DNA of 64,000 nucleotides from contig NZ_JAAKXY010000002.1 in the NCBI RefSeq assembly GCF_011043775.1, forward strand, positions 124,001-188,000, written 5' to 3'. The notes below the pieces were generated by a model. It did not search any database. It saw only the letters and a program-made list of their open reading frames with translations, and was not told where the DNA came from. A program made the translations under genes and the position numbers. Below, in pieces: positions 1-9,900 of the stretch (position 1 is the first letter of the stretch; each line of letters opens with the position of its first letter). Source of the DNA: Natronolimnobius sp. AArcel1 (lineage in GTDB: Archaea > Halobacteriota > Halobacteria > Halobacteriales > Natrialbaceae).

Positions 1-12
1 GAACGCTGCGAT

Positions 13-1893
13 ATGAACGTCGTGCCGGATACGAGCGTGGTCATCGACGGCCGCGTCTCGGCGACGATAGATGATGGGCAGTTCGAGGGAGCGACGATTT
101 CGGTGCCGGAAGCCGTCGTCGCAGAACTCGAGGCGCAGGCCAACGACGGCATCGAGAGCGGCTGGGATGGCCTGGAGGAACTCCAGCGTCTCGCCGACCT
201 CGCTGACGAGGGCACGATTACCCTCGAATACGTTGGTGAGCGGCCGAACGCTATCGAGCGCGGCCACGCCTCCGAAGGCGAAATTGACGCGCTGATCCGT
301 GACCTCGCAGAGGACCTCGAGGCGACATTCCTGACGAGCGATATCGTCCAAGCCGAAGTCGCGCAGGCGAAAGGCCTCGATGTCGAACACATTGCACCGG
401 AGGTCCGAGAGGTCGATGTCGGGACGCTCGCTGTCGAGAACTACTTCGACGACCAGACCATGAGCGTCCACCTCCGCACGGACGCGGTGCCGAAAGCCAA
501 GCGAGGCGAACTCGGCGAGATGCGCTACGAGCCGATTGCCGATGACCCGCTCGAGGAGTCAACCATGGACGAGTACGCCCGCGAGGTCATCGACGCCGCC
601 AAGGAATCGTCCGATGGCTTTCTCGAGTTGTCACAGCCAGGCATGAAGATTGTCCAGTTCCGGGACTACCGGATTGCCGTCGGTCGCCCGCCGTTTTCGG
701 ATGGCATCGAGATCACCGCCGTCCGACCAATCGCGCAAACGGATATCGACGATTACGACAACGCCGAGGAGTTGAAAGACCGACTGCTCGAGCATCAGCG
801 TGGTGTCCTCATCTCGGGTGCGCCGGGGGCCGGGAAGTCGACGTTCGCGCAGGCGGTCGCACGCTACATTTCGAATCACGATTACTCGGTCAAGACGATG
901 GAGAAACCGCGTGACCTGCAGGTCGGTCCCGAAATCACGCAGTACACCGAACTGGGCGGGGAGATGGCAAACACCGCAGACGCTCTCCTCATGGTTCGCC
1001 CGGATTACACCATCTACGACGAGGTCCGCAAAACAGACGACTTCGAGGTCTTTGCGGATATGCGCCTCGCAGGTGTCGGGATGATCGGTGTCGTCCACGC
1101 GACCCGAGCAATCGACGCCCTCCAGCGCCTTGTTGGCCGCGTCGAGCTCGGGATGATTCCCCAGGTTGTCGACACCGTCGTCTACATCGAGGCGGGGGAA
1201 GTCCACACCGTCTACGATGTCCGAACGGAGGTCAAAGTCCCCGCCGGACTCACCGAAGAGGACCTTGCGCGTCCCGTCATCCAGGTGACGAACTTCGAAA
1301 CTGGCGAGCCAGAGTACGAAATCTACACCTTCAACCGACAGGTCGTCACCGTCCCACTCACCGACGACGAGGGCGGCCCCGGCAACGAGTCAGGCGTCGA
1401 CCGCATCGCAAAGCAGGAAATCGAACGCGAAATTCGCTCGATCGCACGCGGCTACGTCGATGTCGAACTCAAAAGCCAGGACAAAGCCGTCGTCTACGTC
1501 GAAGAGAACGACATCTCAAGCGTCATCGGTAAAGGCGGCGGTCGAATCACGGACGTCGAGAACCGTCTCGGAATCAACATCGACGTTCGCACGCACGACG
1601 AGAATCCCAACTACGGGGCCGGCAGCGGAACGGCAAACGCCGGCGCGAGCAGCGATGGTGGCGGCCAGGCCGCCGGACAGATGGTCACCCCCGAGGTCAC
1701 CTCGAGACATATCGTGGTCCCAGTCGATGGCAACCACGGCGAGACTGTCGAGGTCCAGGCCGGTGGCGACTACCTCTTTACCGCGACGGTAAGTCGCGGG
1801 GGCGAAATTCAGGTATCTCGAGGGAGTGCGATTGCCGAGGAGTTAGAGCAGGCAATCGACCGGAAAGAGCCGGTGACGGTCGTGCCATCGTAG
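13..1893 (+). CDS. PIN domain / VirB11-like ATPase / KH domain protein
   Basis: 626 residues. A PIN nuclease-like domain fills about residues 1-130, with acidic residues D6 and D12 at the start. A secretion-type (PilT/VirB11-like) ATPase follows, with Walker A GAPGAGKST near residues 269-277. A KH RNA-binding motif (SVIGKGGGRITD) lies near residue 503, then a Gly/Ala/Ser linker and a small C-terminal beta domain. This domain order is the archaeal COG1855 family, usually thought to act on RNA at or near the ribosome; the biochemical role is not established. The ATG is only 13 bases from the window edge, but the PIN fold begins right after it, so the N-terminus looks complete. The last 29 codons are copied twice more downstream. 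Confidence 0.93.
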   Translation: MNVVPDTSVVIDGRVSATIDDGQFEGATISVPEAVVAELEAQANDGIESGWDGLEELQRLADLADEGTITLEYVGERPNAIERGHASEGEIDALIRDLAEDLEATFLTSDIVQAEVAQAKGLDVEHIAPEVREVDVGTLAVENYFDDQTMSVHLRTDAVPKAKRGELGEMRYEPIADDPLEESTMDEYAREVIDAAKESSDGFLELSQPGMKIVQFRDYRIAVGRPPFSDGIEITAVRPIAQTDIDDYDNAEELKDRLLEHQRGVLISGAPGAGKSTFAQAVARYISNHDYSVKTMEKPRDLQVGPEITQYTELGGEMANTADALLMVRPDYTIYDEVRKTDDFEVFADMRLAGVGMIGVVHATRAIDALQRLVGRVELGMIPQVVDTVVYIEAGEVHTVYDVRTEVKVPAGLTEEDLARPVIQVTNFETGEPEYEIYTFNRQVVTVPLTDDEGGPGNESGVDRIAKQEIEREIRSIARGYVDVELKSQDKAVVYVEENDISSVIGKGGGRITDVENRLGINIDVRTHDENPNYGAGSGTANAGASSDGGGQAAGQMVTPEVTSRHIVVPVDGNHGETVEVQAGGDYLFTATVSRGGEIQVSRGSAIAEELEQAIDRKEPVTVVPS

Positions 1894-2280
1894 CCGTACC
1901 GCGAACAGAGTGAGCGGCCTTTTTTAGCGTAGATTTTTTCGAGAAGCGGTTCGCGAACGAAGTGAGCGAACCCGACGAGAAAAAAGGTACGTGCGCGAGA
2001 TTCAGGTATCTCGAGGGAGTGCGATTGCCGAGGAGTTAGAGCAGGCAATCGACCGGAAAGAGCCGGTGACGGTCGTGCCATCGTAGCCGTAGCGCGAACA
2101 GAGTGAGCGGCTTTTTTAGCGTAGATTTTTTCGAGAAGCGGTTCGCGAACGAAGTGAACGAACCCGACGAGAAAAAAGGTACGTGTGCGAGATTCAGGTA
2201 TCTCGAGAGAGTGCGATTACCGAGGGATTTGAGTAGACGATCGACCAGAAAGAGCCGGTAACAGTCGTTCGCTCGTATGG
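1805..2280. repeat. 192/193-bp tandem repeat duplicating the 3' end of the PIN-ATPase gene
   Basis: The block starting with the last 29 codons of the upstream gene (ATTCAGGTATCTCGAG at 1807) recurs at 2000 and again at 2192, giving periods of 193 and 192 bp. Each of the first two units holds the coding tail, the stop codon, a GCGAACAGAGTGAGCGG hairpin, a T-run and a second hairpin (CGCGAACGAAGTGAGCG). The second copy keeps the reading frame but has no gene body, so it is untranslated debris. The third copy is cut at about 2280 and has drifted (stop codon lost, several substitutions). The hairpin plus T-run may be the transcription terminator of the gene. Confidence 0.88.
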
Positions 2281-2293
2281 AGTCGATTCCTCG

Positions 2294-3547
2294 CTACCAC
2301 GGACGAACTGAGTCGCGGTCGCCCTGTGTCGTTCGGAATCCGTACAGTTCGTCGTCCGCACGGACGATAAGCCGGTCACCGACGAGATACGTCTCGTCTC
2401 CACACTGCAAATCTGTCGGCGGGCGGACATCCCAGCGGGGCTCTCCACTACTCGAGCGGGCGCTGAGACGGCAGCCATCGGTTGTCGTGGGATCACCAGT
2501 CACATCGTAGACGCCGTCGGCGTCCGCGACTGGTGCCTCATGAAATGAGTCGAACGACTCTACCCAGAGACGCTCACCCGCAGCGGTGTCGATCGCCTCG
2601 AGTTGCCCCTGTGTATAGTGATACAGCCGGGTATCGTCGACAACGATTGGGATGCCTGCAACGCTGTTTTCGGAGACGACAGTGGCTCGGCGGCTGCCGT
2701 CGGGATCGAGAAGGCGTACGTCGCCGCCGTCGGACTCGATCCACAGGGCAACACTCGAGTCGACGGCGACGAGCCACGATGGAACGCCGGCAAGTGAGCG
2801 CGTCGCGCGGATTTCGCCGTCGGTCGAAATGCTATACAGCGTCGGGTCGGTGGTACTCGAGGCTGAGTCATCCGACGCGTCACTCGGTTCATCGTCGGGA
2901 ACGGCCACTACCCAAACGGTCTCGTCGGTGATCGCAACCAACTCGAGTCGCTGATCGTCGAACGTGGTCGGCTCGAGGACGAACTGCTCGGTGCCATCGT
3001 CGGCGGCGAGTGCGACGAGGTGGTCACGGGCGGCGACGACCAGCCCGTGACCCGCGACGAGTGTGGGGAACTCATCACTCGAATCAGCATCGCTGTCGGC
3101 ATCGGTGTCAGTGTCGGTGTCGGCAGACTCGAGTGGTGCGCTCCAGCGCGTGTGTGCATCGCTGCCGTACTGAGAGCTGGACGAATCCGAGTCGTCATCA
3201 TGCTCGAGGGCAACGACTTGCTCGTCTTCGACCTGCATGTAGACGCGTCCATTGGCGACCATTGTCTCACCCTCGAGGGTGGCGTCGGGGCTGCCACTCC
3301 AGGCGAGGGAACCGCGTGGCGTGTACGCGCTAACCCAGCCGTTCGAACTGATGCCGTAGAGACGTTCGCCATCGGCGTGCCAGTGGGCGATTGGCGAGCG
3401 ATACAGCCCTGGACGGGTCTGAATGGAGACGCGCCACGCCTGATCGCCGGCGGCCGGCTGGTAGCCACAGCCGGCGACCGATGCACCACCGGCGGTGGCG
3501 ACTGCAGCGAGGAGCCGTCGACGCGAGAGTGCGCGCTTGTCGGTCAT
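2294..3547 (-). CDS. PQQ-binding-like beta-propeller lipoprotein
   Basis: 417 residues. The N-terminus has a triple-Arg motif (residues 9-11), a short hydrophobic stretch and a lipobox ending SVAGC with Cys27, so it is probably a Tat-exported lipoprotein on the outer face of the membrane. The rest is a series of beta-propeller repeats of the PQQ/BamB-like type (for example VANGRVYMQVEDEQVVALEH and VDDTRLYHYTQGQLEAID), with an Asp/Ser-rich insertion around residues 120-150. The start codon overlaps the stop of the upstream M48 protease by 4 bp, so the two are translationally coupled. The ligand is unknown; such propellers usually act as scaffolds. Confidence 0.85.
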   Translation of the reverse strand: MTDKRALSRRRLLAAVATAGGASVAGCGYQPAAGDQAWRVSIQTRPGLYRSPIAHWHADGERLYGISSNGWVSAYTPRGSLAWSGSPDATLEGETMVANGRVYMQVEDEQVVALEHDDDSDSSSSQYGSDAHTRWSAPLESADTDTDTDADSDADSSDEFPTLVAGHGLVVAARDHLVALAADDGTEQFVLEPTTFDDQRLELVAITDETVWVVAVPDDEPSDASDDSASSTTDPTLYSISTDGEIRATRSLAGVPSWLVAVDSSVALWIESDGGDVRLLDPDGSRRATVVSENSVAGIPIVVDDTRLYHYTQGQLEAIDTAAGERLWVESFDSFHEAPVADADGVYDVTGDPTTTDGCRLSARSSSGEPRWDVRPPTDLQCGDETYLVGDRLIVRADDELYGFRTTQGDRDSVRPW

Positions 3548-4608
3548 CGCTGCTCCCCTCGCTGGTCGCGAGCAAGAGCTCGCAGTCGGTCGATCCGCTC
3601 AGCTGTTGGCGGATGCGTCGCCGGAAAAATATCCATGCTGATGAGTGATTGTGTGTCAAACGCCTGTGAGTCGAGCGGGACAAGACACAGGGCCTCCGTG
3701 CCACCGTCGAGTGTCCGGAGATCCGAATCCGGGACCTCGGATATCGTTTCGTCCAGTGACTCGAGGGCACTTGCAAGCGCGGCAGGCGAGCCAGTGATAG
3801 CCGCTGCAGCCTGGTCGGCCACGTACTCACGCTCACGCGAGAGCACGCGATGGAGCAGGACGCTCCCAGCCCAGAATAACACCGAAATCGCAAGCGTCAG
3901 GACCGCACACACCATGGCGACGAGAAAAACCACGGCGAACGAGCGCGTATCGCCGCTGCGGCGAGTCGAAAGCCCGCTCCCCGAGCCAAGGAGTCGGACG
4001 GAGCCGTAGATGACGTAAAATGCGACCACTGCGAGATAGTATGTAATTGTCGGCACGAGCCACGCCACGGTCATCAGACTCGCATCTCGATTCTCGAGAT
4101 GGGCGAGTTCGTGGGCCAACACAGCCTCGAGTTCGTCGTCAGTGAGTGTCTCGAGGAGGCCAGTTGTGACGACGATGGTGCCGCCAGAGTCATCGCGTTG
4201 ACGAATCGAGTTGCCGCCCGCGACGGCGAACGCGTTCGGAGCACCAGTCTCCGTGACAGCAAGCGCTGGTTTTGGTGCATCGGCCTGGGCTGCGACGCGC
4301 GTTAGTGCCGCGTGAGCCGCGGGGTATGCGTCGCTCGAGACTGTCCGTGCGCCGACTGACCGGCAGACAGCCCGTGGGCCAACCCAGTACTGCACCATGA
4401 GCGCGCCGACAACGGCAGTCGTCAGCAAAACGGGGTCAACGTACAACTGTCCGTGATACGGTCGGTCGTGTACCCACTCGAGGAGGGCAAGTCCAACGGT
4501 GTTACCCAGAAAGATCACCGTGTAAACGAGCACAAACGGAAGCGCGATGACGAGACCAAGTGCGACAACTAGCCGAAGTCGGAGAGTGGAGAGAGCAGCG
4601 GGAGACAT
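3544..4608 (-). CDS. M48 family zinc metalloprotease, HtpX-like
   Basis: About 354 residues from the ATG at 4608. Two N-terminal membrane segments are followed by the zinc site HELAH at about residues 166-170 in the context VLAHELAHLENRD. Two more hydrophobic segments and the downstream Glu-containing part (SREREYVADQAAAAITG) follow; this supplies the third zinc ligand in M48 enzymes. The role is presumably membrane protein quality control. An in-frame start 99 bp upstream exists, but TATATG-like sequence at 4641-4648 puts transcription start near 4618, so 4608 is preferred. The gene forms a two-gene operon with the downstream propeller lipoprotein, a possible partner or substrate. Confidence 0.87.
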   Translation of the reverse strand: MSPAALSTLRLRLVVALGLVIALPFVLVYTVIFLGNTVGLALLEWVHDRPYHGQLYVDPVLLTTAVVGALMVQYWVGPRAVCRSVGARTVSSDAYPAAHAALTRVAAQADAPKPALAVTETGAPNAFAVAGGNSIRQRDDSGGTIVVTTGLLETLTDDELEAVLAHELAHLENRDASLMTVAWLVPTITYYLAVVAFYVIYGSVRLLGSGSGLSTRRSGDTRSFAVVFLVAMVCAVLTLAISVLFWAGSVLLHRVLSREREYVADQAAAAITGSPAALASALESLDETISEVPDSDLRTLDGGTEALCLVPLDSQAFDTQSLISMDIFPATHPPTAERIDRLRALARDQRGEQR

Positions 4609-4708
4609 CGCGAGTACTGTCATCGTATCGGCAATACCACCATATAACACTACTCGTTCAGATTCAGAGAGAGAAATTCGACAGTCACTCATAGGCACAC
4701 TCCCCACT

Positions 4709-4785
4709 ACTAGGTGTTTAAGGATTAGATCTATATACCAGACGATTGTCTACGTGTAGTAGAGAACACAAAGTGATCCAATACA
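4709..4785. promoter_or_regulatory. Intergenic promoter region before nadE
   Basis: A plus-strand TATA element (CTATATACC) lies at about 4731-4738, roughly 50 bp before the NAD synthetase start, implying a short leader of about 25 bases. The divergent M48 gene uses its own TATA sequence at 4641-4648. Confidence 0.5.
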
Positions 4786-5700
4786 ATGGGTGCAGAAAGT
4801 AAGACGTTCGTCTATCCAGGATGCGGCGTACAGAACGGCCCGTTCGTTACGGCCGACAGCGACCTCGAGGAGGTTCGTGAACGAATTATCGACGACATTC
4901 GGGCAACTGTCGACGATGCAGGCGCGACCGGTGTCGTCGTCGCAATGAGTGGCGGCATCGATTCGACAGTGACGGCTGCACTGGCCGTCGAGGCACTGGG
5001 CGGCGAGCACGTTCTCGGATTGGGATTACCCTGTCACAAGGCAGATCAGGCACACGTCAGCGACGCACGGACAATTGCGGACGGGCTCGGCATAGAATTT
5101 CAGGAGATCCACCTCCGGCCGCTGCTCGAGGCGTTCAAAACTGCGGTCGACCCAGCGCTCGAGACGGGACGTCAAGCAGACACGACGCGCCCTGTCGAAC
5201 GAAACGATGCGCTCGGAAATGTGACGGCGCGGCTGCGGATGGTCTGTGCGTACTACGCAGCGAACCGACGGTCGCGTCTCGTTCTCGGGACCGCAAATCG
5301 CTCGGAGTTCCTGCTTGGCTACTTCACCAAGTATGGCGACGGAGCCGCCGACACGTACCCAATTGGAGACCTCTACAAAACAGAGGTACGTGCCCTCGCT
5401 GGTCGTATCGGCGTCCCCCGCCGAATTGTTAGCAAGGAACCAACAGCTGGGTTCTGGGCCGACCAGACCGATGCGACCGAACTTGGTGCTTCCTATGACG
5501 CAATTGATCCGTTCTTGCACCAGCTCTTCGAGACGGACACCACCGTTAGCGAGGCAGCAACAAACTGTTCGATCGACCTCGAGACAGCTCGCTCGCTTGC
5601 CTGGAGATCGGCAGAGACGGCGCACAAACGCGCCCAGCCGCCAACGCCCGGTGTCGTCGACCGATCCGACTCGAGCGCTGAGTTCGGATGCGATCAGTGA
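4786..5700 (+). CDS. nadE: NAD+ synthetase
   Basis: 304 residues. It catalyses the last step of NAD synthesis, ATP-dependent amidation of nicotinate adenine dinucleotide. The ATP-pyrophosphatase P-loop SGGIDST is at residues 55-61. Further family motifs are LGTANRSEFLLGYFTKYGDGA and the KEPTAGFWADQTDATELG segment. No glutaminase domain is present, so it probably uses ammonia directly. The protein is somewhat longer than many archaeal NadE proteins, mainly at the N-terminus (about 50 residues before the P-loop) and in an acidic/Ser C-terminal tail. It stands alone; NAD salvage partners are near 55-59 kb. Confidence 0.93.
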   Translation: MGAESKTFVYPGCGVQNGPFVTADSDLEEVRERIIDDIRATVDDAGATGVVVAMSGGIDSTVTAALAVEALGGEHVLGLGLPCHKADQAHVSDARTIADGLGIEFQEIHLRPLLEAFKTAVDPALETGRQADTTRPVERNDALGNVTARLRMVCAYYAANRRSRLVLGTANRSEFLLGYFTKYGDGAADTYPIGDLYKTEVRALAGRIGVPRRIVSKEPTAGFWADQTDATELGASYDAIDPFLHQLFETDTTVSEAATNCSIDLETARSLAWRSAETAHKRAQPPTPGVVDRSDSSAEFGCDQ

Positions 5701-5728
5701 TCCTCGCACCGATCAATTAGTACTGTGA

Positions 5729-6142
5729 TTATGACGTCGCCTCTTCGAAGTACAGATCCGGATTCCGCCACCAGAAGAGTCCCCACGAGAGCATGAAGCC
5801 ACCACCCATGGCGAGGATGTCCTGAATCACGCGTGGAAGGCCAAATCCGATGATGGCCGCAAGCGTCAGTGTCGAGCCGATAAGCGCCCCGAACAGGACG
5901 AACGTAAGGTCGCCAATAATTCGTTCAGTCGGATGGTCCCAGTAGTGCTGGCGATGGTCGTCGTACCAGACGCCGACGTAGATCAACACCGGCGCCATCA
6001 TCGTGATGACGGTGACGATCTGATACGCCTCTTCTAATCCCCGCGGGTCTAAGATAGCCGCATTGATCGCCGTCGAGAGAAACGACATCGCAAGCAACCC
6101 GATCAGCAGCCAGCCCCACCGTGGGAGCCGTTCTTTGTCCAT
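5729..6142 (-). CDS. Small four-helix membrane protein, unknown function
   Basis: 137 residues with four predicted membrane segments (about residues 10-30, 42-60, 80-100 and 105-125) joined by short charged loops, the largest being YDDHRQHYWDHPTERIIG. No catalytic motif is visible. It lies tail to tail with nadE. I do not recognise a characterised family. Confidence 0.75.
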   Translation of the reverse strand: MDKERLPRWGWLLIGLLAMSFLSTAINAAILDPRGLEEAYQIVTVITMMAPVLIYVGVWYDDHRQHYWDHPTERIIGDLTFVLFGALIGSTLTLAAIIGFGLPRVIQDILAMGGGFMLSWGLFWWRNPDLYFEEATS

Positions 6143-6206
6143 ACTGAGGTGACAGTCACCGAGCCAAAATAATCCTGCTGTTCTCAGTTACGGGGCAGAA
6201 CAGACG

Positions 6207-6500
6207 TTACTCCGCACAGCAGGCGTCTTTCTTCGGCGACTCCTCGACACCGTTTCCATCTGCTGCAAGCGGTTCTTCGAGTCGATAGAGGCTCTGGCGA
6301 GCATCAGCAAAGTAAATATCCTCATCGACGATTCCGATTTCCTCGAGTCGCTCGAGTGCATACCGAACCGTCCGGGCCGAAAGCATTGATTCCTCAACAA
6401 TCTGTTTCTGCGTCAGCGGGCCATCATACTCGAGAACCTTGAAAACAAGTTTGGCGCTCGGTGGCAAGTCTTCGATGTCCTCCCCGTCAGTCTCTGCCAT
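6207..6500 (-). CDS. Winged-helix transcriptional regulator (MarR/TrmB-like)
   Basis: 97 residues. A compact winged helix-turn-helix (PPSAKLVFKVLEYDGPLTQ, then the recognition-helix region SARTVRYALERLEEIG, then the wing YFADARQSLYRL) fills residues 10-75. A short tail ends in KKDACCAE, with a vicinal cysteine pair that could sense metal or redox state; that is inference. It is transcribed away from the large surface-protein gene, with a 477-bp gap between them, so it is a candidate regulator of that gene. Confidence 0.82.
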   Translation of the reverse strand: MAETDGEDIEDLPPSAKLVFKVLEYDGPLTQKQIVEESMLSARTVRYALERLEEIGIVDEDIYFADARQSLYRLEEPLAADGNGVEESPKKDACCAE

Positions 6501-6977
6501 ATTACGATTTGAAAACTCCCAGCAGTATAAAAGTTGAGCCTTCTACCCGGGAGTAGGCTGACAGCTTTCGCCATCATATTCGAGTAAAATACTGTCTCAG
6601 AAACGCTCTCCCGAGTGTGATGCAGTTGACCGACTGGTCAGGATTGGTGTCAACGAAGGACAGTGTGTAGTAGACAAATGGTCACTTTCTCGAAGACGAT
6701 AACGCAGTACTGCTCAGCGTAAATGAAGGTTGTGGCAGGTGGGCAGAGCTACAATACTGGGGCGCGCGACTGTCACTGTGTTCGCCCATAATTATTATGA
6801 ACTATTTATATTATAATAACTATATTTGAGTAGATTTTTATGATCGTGCTGTGAATCGCGGAAGTATATCGTGGTCGCGGGCACCAACAGTGTGACCGGT
6901 ACCCACAGGAACTCGAGCAGTCGGGAAGACAGCACACTCGAGAATGGGGTGGAGGGTCAACAACCAGTAGGGATCAT
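6501..6977. promoter_or_regulatory. Long AT-rich control region before the giant pilin-like gene
   Basis: This stretch of 477 bases carries no convincing gene. Around 6788-6842 it is unusually AT-rich for this genome, with several overlapping TATA-like elements (CTATTTATATTATAATAA at about 6801-6818 and ACTATATTTG just after). These lie about 160 bp before the downstream start, which implies either a long 5' leader or an upstream-regulated promoter. The region also contains the promoter of the minus-strand regulator that ends at 6500. Confidence 0.5.
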
Positions 6978-9900
6978 ATGACATCGGGCATCAATCGGGT
7001 AAGACACCGAAGTGGGAGCGACACAGACAGAAGCGTAAATCCAGTTGTTGGCGTTGTGCTGCTCATTGGGATCGTTCTCATCGGGAGCGCGCTGTTGTTT
7101 GTAACGGGGTCCACAGTTCTCGATTCAGTCGAATCGGAAGCTGATCGTGAGCAGGTACAGTTCTGTATCGATGAAACAGATCACCGACTCGGGACTGTTG
7201 CATCGACCGGGCACGGGCAAGCAATGGACTTCGACGAATCCGACTGCCAACCACAGCTAGCCGATAGCGGAACCGTTCTCGTTACCTGGTACGACGACGG
7301 CGAGCAGCCGACATGGGATGCAAGTAGCTCCGACACGGCAGAGACTACCCTCGGTGCACTCGAATTTAACGTCGACGGACAAACAATTGCCCATCAGGGT
7401 GGCGGTGTTTGGGACCTTTCGGACTCGAGCGTTAGCATCGAAAAACCGCCGGCAATCGGATTTGAGACCGATGCTGATGATGGCCAACTCAATTTGGATT
7501 TCATGCAGTTCGAAACCGCAATGGAGAGTGGATCGACTGCAATGGCCGAACGAAACTCGACTACTGCGATGAATCTACACGACGAACTTTCGTACGTGAC
7601 TAAAAATCAAGCAGGAGATAACTTCGCGCTCAGAATGGAAAGTAAGTACGCCGATGGCTGGGAACGTCACTTCAAAGACGAAGCCGAGAACGTCGATAGC
7701 TGGAGCGTTGATATCGACCGTGGCGACGAATACGTCGACGTACTGATTGAGGGGATGGATGCCACGAGCGTCGACGAACACATCGTCATCGAGGAAAACA
7801 ACGGACTGAACGAGCCAAACGGAGACCTCATTGATCAAAACCTGCTCGAGGAAAATCAGAATTTCCACATCAACGCAACGCTCGAAAACGTCGGTAGAGA
7901 GGCGGGCGATGCAGAGACGACAGTCACAATATGGGATGACGATGGAACTGAGATTGTCACGCAGTCACCTACTGCAGAACTTGACGCAGACGAGTCGATA
8001 GCCCTTCACGAGCAAAACGACTGGGAGAACAACAATAACGAGAATCAGTTCAACCCCACGCAGATCGGTCTAAGTCCTGGAACGGCCTACGAATACAATA
8101 TCGAAACGCCGAACGACACGTTGACCGAGAACGAGACGTTCTACTATCTCAGCGACGAGCCGACGTACACCATCGATACCGTCTGGAGTGACTCCTCAGG
8201 TGACGAGACCGAGATTAATGCAGACGTTCGAAACATTGGAACCACAGACGGAAACGAAGAGACGATCGAACTCGAGATTACCCGAGCAGGGGGTAGTGAT
8301 TCTATAACAGTGGATGGAGAGATTGAACTCGGCGCGACTGAAAGCGGGATCGTTACCTGGACGATCGATGAGTCAGACTGGCCGAACGGGACCTACGATG
8401 GGACCGTCACAACGGATGATGACGCAGAGGATGTCACTAAATTGTTCGAAGTCACGGATGGCGGCACGTTTGAAATCGAAGACGATCGTGGTATCCCCGA
8501 TACGCTGCAGGTCAACGGCACTGATGGACAGGTCATCACCGACGAAGATCCGGTCACAATCGGTGCGAACATCACCAACACGTACGACAGTACGCAGACC
8601 CAGAACGTGACGCTTGACGTGTTAGACGGTGACGGAAATACCATCGATGAGGACGAGACGACCCTCGAGCTCGAGGCCAATGAAACTGCGCAGTTCGAAC
8701 TCAATAGCGAGCAGTCGCTTCCGGCTGGAGAGATTTACGAGTACAACGTCTCAACCGAAGACGACCACCTCGACGATCATGGCTCGTTCCTCGTTGCCGA
8801 GGAGCCATCCGAGTTCACCATCGAGAACGTGGAACTGAGCGACGAACCGCTCGTACCGAATGACTCGGTGACTGTCACTGCCGATATCGAAAACCAGGAT
8901 ACGACCGACGAGCAGTTCGTCTGGCTCGAAGGCTTCGATGATTCGATTGTCGCGACCAACGAAACTGAACTCAGCCCCGGCGAACGGACGAACGTCGAAC
9001 TCGAGTGGGGCTCCGTCGACGTTCCGGACACCGGGGACCCGACCATGACGGTCGGAACGGAAACTGACAATGAAACCATCGCCCCTGACGTCGAGCCGCG
9101 TCTCGAAATCGACGACGTGGCCGCTACAGACTCAGTTCATCAGGGAGGAACGGTCGGTATCGACGTCGATCTCGAGACGATCGGTGGAACTCCGGATCAG
9201 GAGGTCGTCCTCGAGGGGTTCGACGGTGAGCAAGTCTCGTCGGCACAATGGAGTGAAGGGCCGGGAACCGCCGAGTTCGAGTATTCCGTACCGCACGATG
9301 CGATAACGGATCGGGTGACGGTCAAAACGGACGACGATGATACGGAGGGTGTCGTCGTCGTCGAACGATGGGGGCCTGACTGCGGTCACGTTTCGCAATC
9401 CGAGCGAGACGATGACGGTTATCTCCTCATCGAGGACGCAGATCAACTCCAGTGTATCGACAATGCTGGGCCACATGACGACCACCACAGTCAGTACGAC
9501 AGCCTCACCGACAACTATCGGCTGGCAAACGATATCGACGCCCATGGAACGGAATACTGGAACGGTGGGGCTGGCTTCGAACCAATTGGCGAACAGGAGA
9601 ATGGTGGTCTCGAGTTTGGGGGTGATTTCGACGGCGACGGACATATCATCGAGGGACTTCACATCGACCGATCAAACGAGGATTTCGTCGGGCTGTTCGC
9701 CGCCAATTCAAACTTCCATAACGCAGGTGAGGTCGGCGAAGGATCGCGGATTCACAACCTGCGACTCGAGGATGTCTCGGTTCACGGCCAGCAGGTTACT
9801 GGTGGGCTAATCGGGGCTGCTGGCGGTGTCATCGAAGACGTCCGCGTCAGTGGGACCGTCGAAGCAGAATATCAGGAAGTCGGTGGGATCGCCGGCTCAG

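Noticed and set aside
2482-3333. Plus-strand open frames opposite the beta-propeller lipoprotein
   Set aside because: They are rich in Arg/Ser and lack any family pattern, and the minus strand holds a well-formed gene.
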